Positions 5,891 to 5,956 of a stretch of DNA of 5,956 nucleotides are shown here, piece after piece. The stretch comes from Dehalococcoidia bacterium UBA6627 (GTDB lineage Bacteria > Chloroflexota > Dehalococcoidia > UBA2979). Made by a program: the position numbers and the translations under genes. The notes below the pieces were generated by a model. The model was not told the origin of the DNA. It made no database searches and worked only from the letters and a program-made list of their open reading frames with translations. The DNA lies in contig DKLZ01000054.1 in the NCBI GenBank assembly GCA_002455955.1, positions 1,320 through 7,275 on the forward strand. The letters are read 5' to 3'. How positions within the stretch are numbered: the first letter of the stretch is position 1; each line of letters begins with the position of its first letter.

Positions 5891-5956
5891 ATGAGTACGT
5901 CGTTCATGACTTCTCCGTCGTTTATCGTCACAAGCGAATCAGTTACAGAAGGTCAT
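5891..5956 (+). CDS. metK: S-adenosylmethionine synthetase, N-terminal fragment (cut by window edge)
   Basis: MetK makes SAM from methionine and ATP and is the source of the SAM whose by-products the upstream genes recycle. The last bases of the window encode 22 residues ending FIVTSESVTEGH. This is the hallmark N-terminus of the family (F-x-T-S-E-S-V-x-E-G-H-P-D-K), and the final His is the conserved active-site histidine equivalent to His14 of the E. coli enzyme. The rest lies past the right edge. The ATG at 5891 has GAAAGGA (5877-5883) 7 nt upstream. A second ATG at codon 6 (5906) lacks such a site, so the first is preferred, giving a slightly extended N-terminus. The gene follows ahcY by 52 nt on the same strand and is probably co-transcribed. 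A 12-bp palindrome sits in that gap with no demonstrated role. Identification rests on a short but very distinctive motif. Confidence 0.93.
   Translation, partial: MSTSFMTSPSFIVTSESVTEGH

Overview
The window looks like chromosomal housekeeping DNA from a free-living bacterium, most likely an actinobacterium of moderate GC content; a low-GC, possibly marine, relative of Acidimicrobiia is my best guess. That placement is inference. It rests on the frequent GTG and TTG starts, a promoter positioned for a leaderless message, compact operons and the gene content; no rRNA or lineage marker is present. I see no insertion sequence, phage gene, CRISPR array, tRNA or rRNA, and no gene-free stretch over 300 bases.

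Two gene groups diverge from a 96-bp gap at 1942-2037. The leftward (minus-strand) group is a class I SAM-dependent methyltransferase (1941-1135), then plsX (1138-131, overlapping the methyltransferase stop by 4 bp as GTGA), then the start of a thioredoxin gene (94-1) that runs off the left edge just before its CxxC active site. A sigma-70-type promoter for this group (TTGACC, 18-nt spacer, TAGCAT) would start transcription on the G of the methyltransferase GTG codon.

The rightward (plus-strand) group is apt (2038-2589), an MTA phosphorylase gene mtnP (2660-3574), a GNAT-family acetyltransferase (3588-4523), ahcY (4561-5838) and the first 22 codons of metK (5891 to the right edge). Four of the five genes close the by-product loops of S-adenosylmethionine use. 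MetK makes SAM. AhcY splits S-adenosylhomocysteine left by methyltransferases. MtnP splits methylthioadenosine left by polyamine synthesis and similar reactions. Apt turns the released adenine into AMP. The acetyltransferase is the one member with no obvious role.

There is no strong sign of an entirely new system. The points most worth a second look are the unexplained acetyltransferase inside the SAM-recycling cluster, the short archaeal/Thermotoga-like form of AhcY, the CXC motif in MtnP, and the predicted leaderless promoter.
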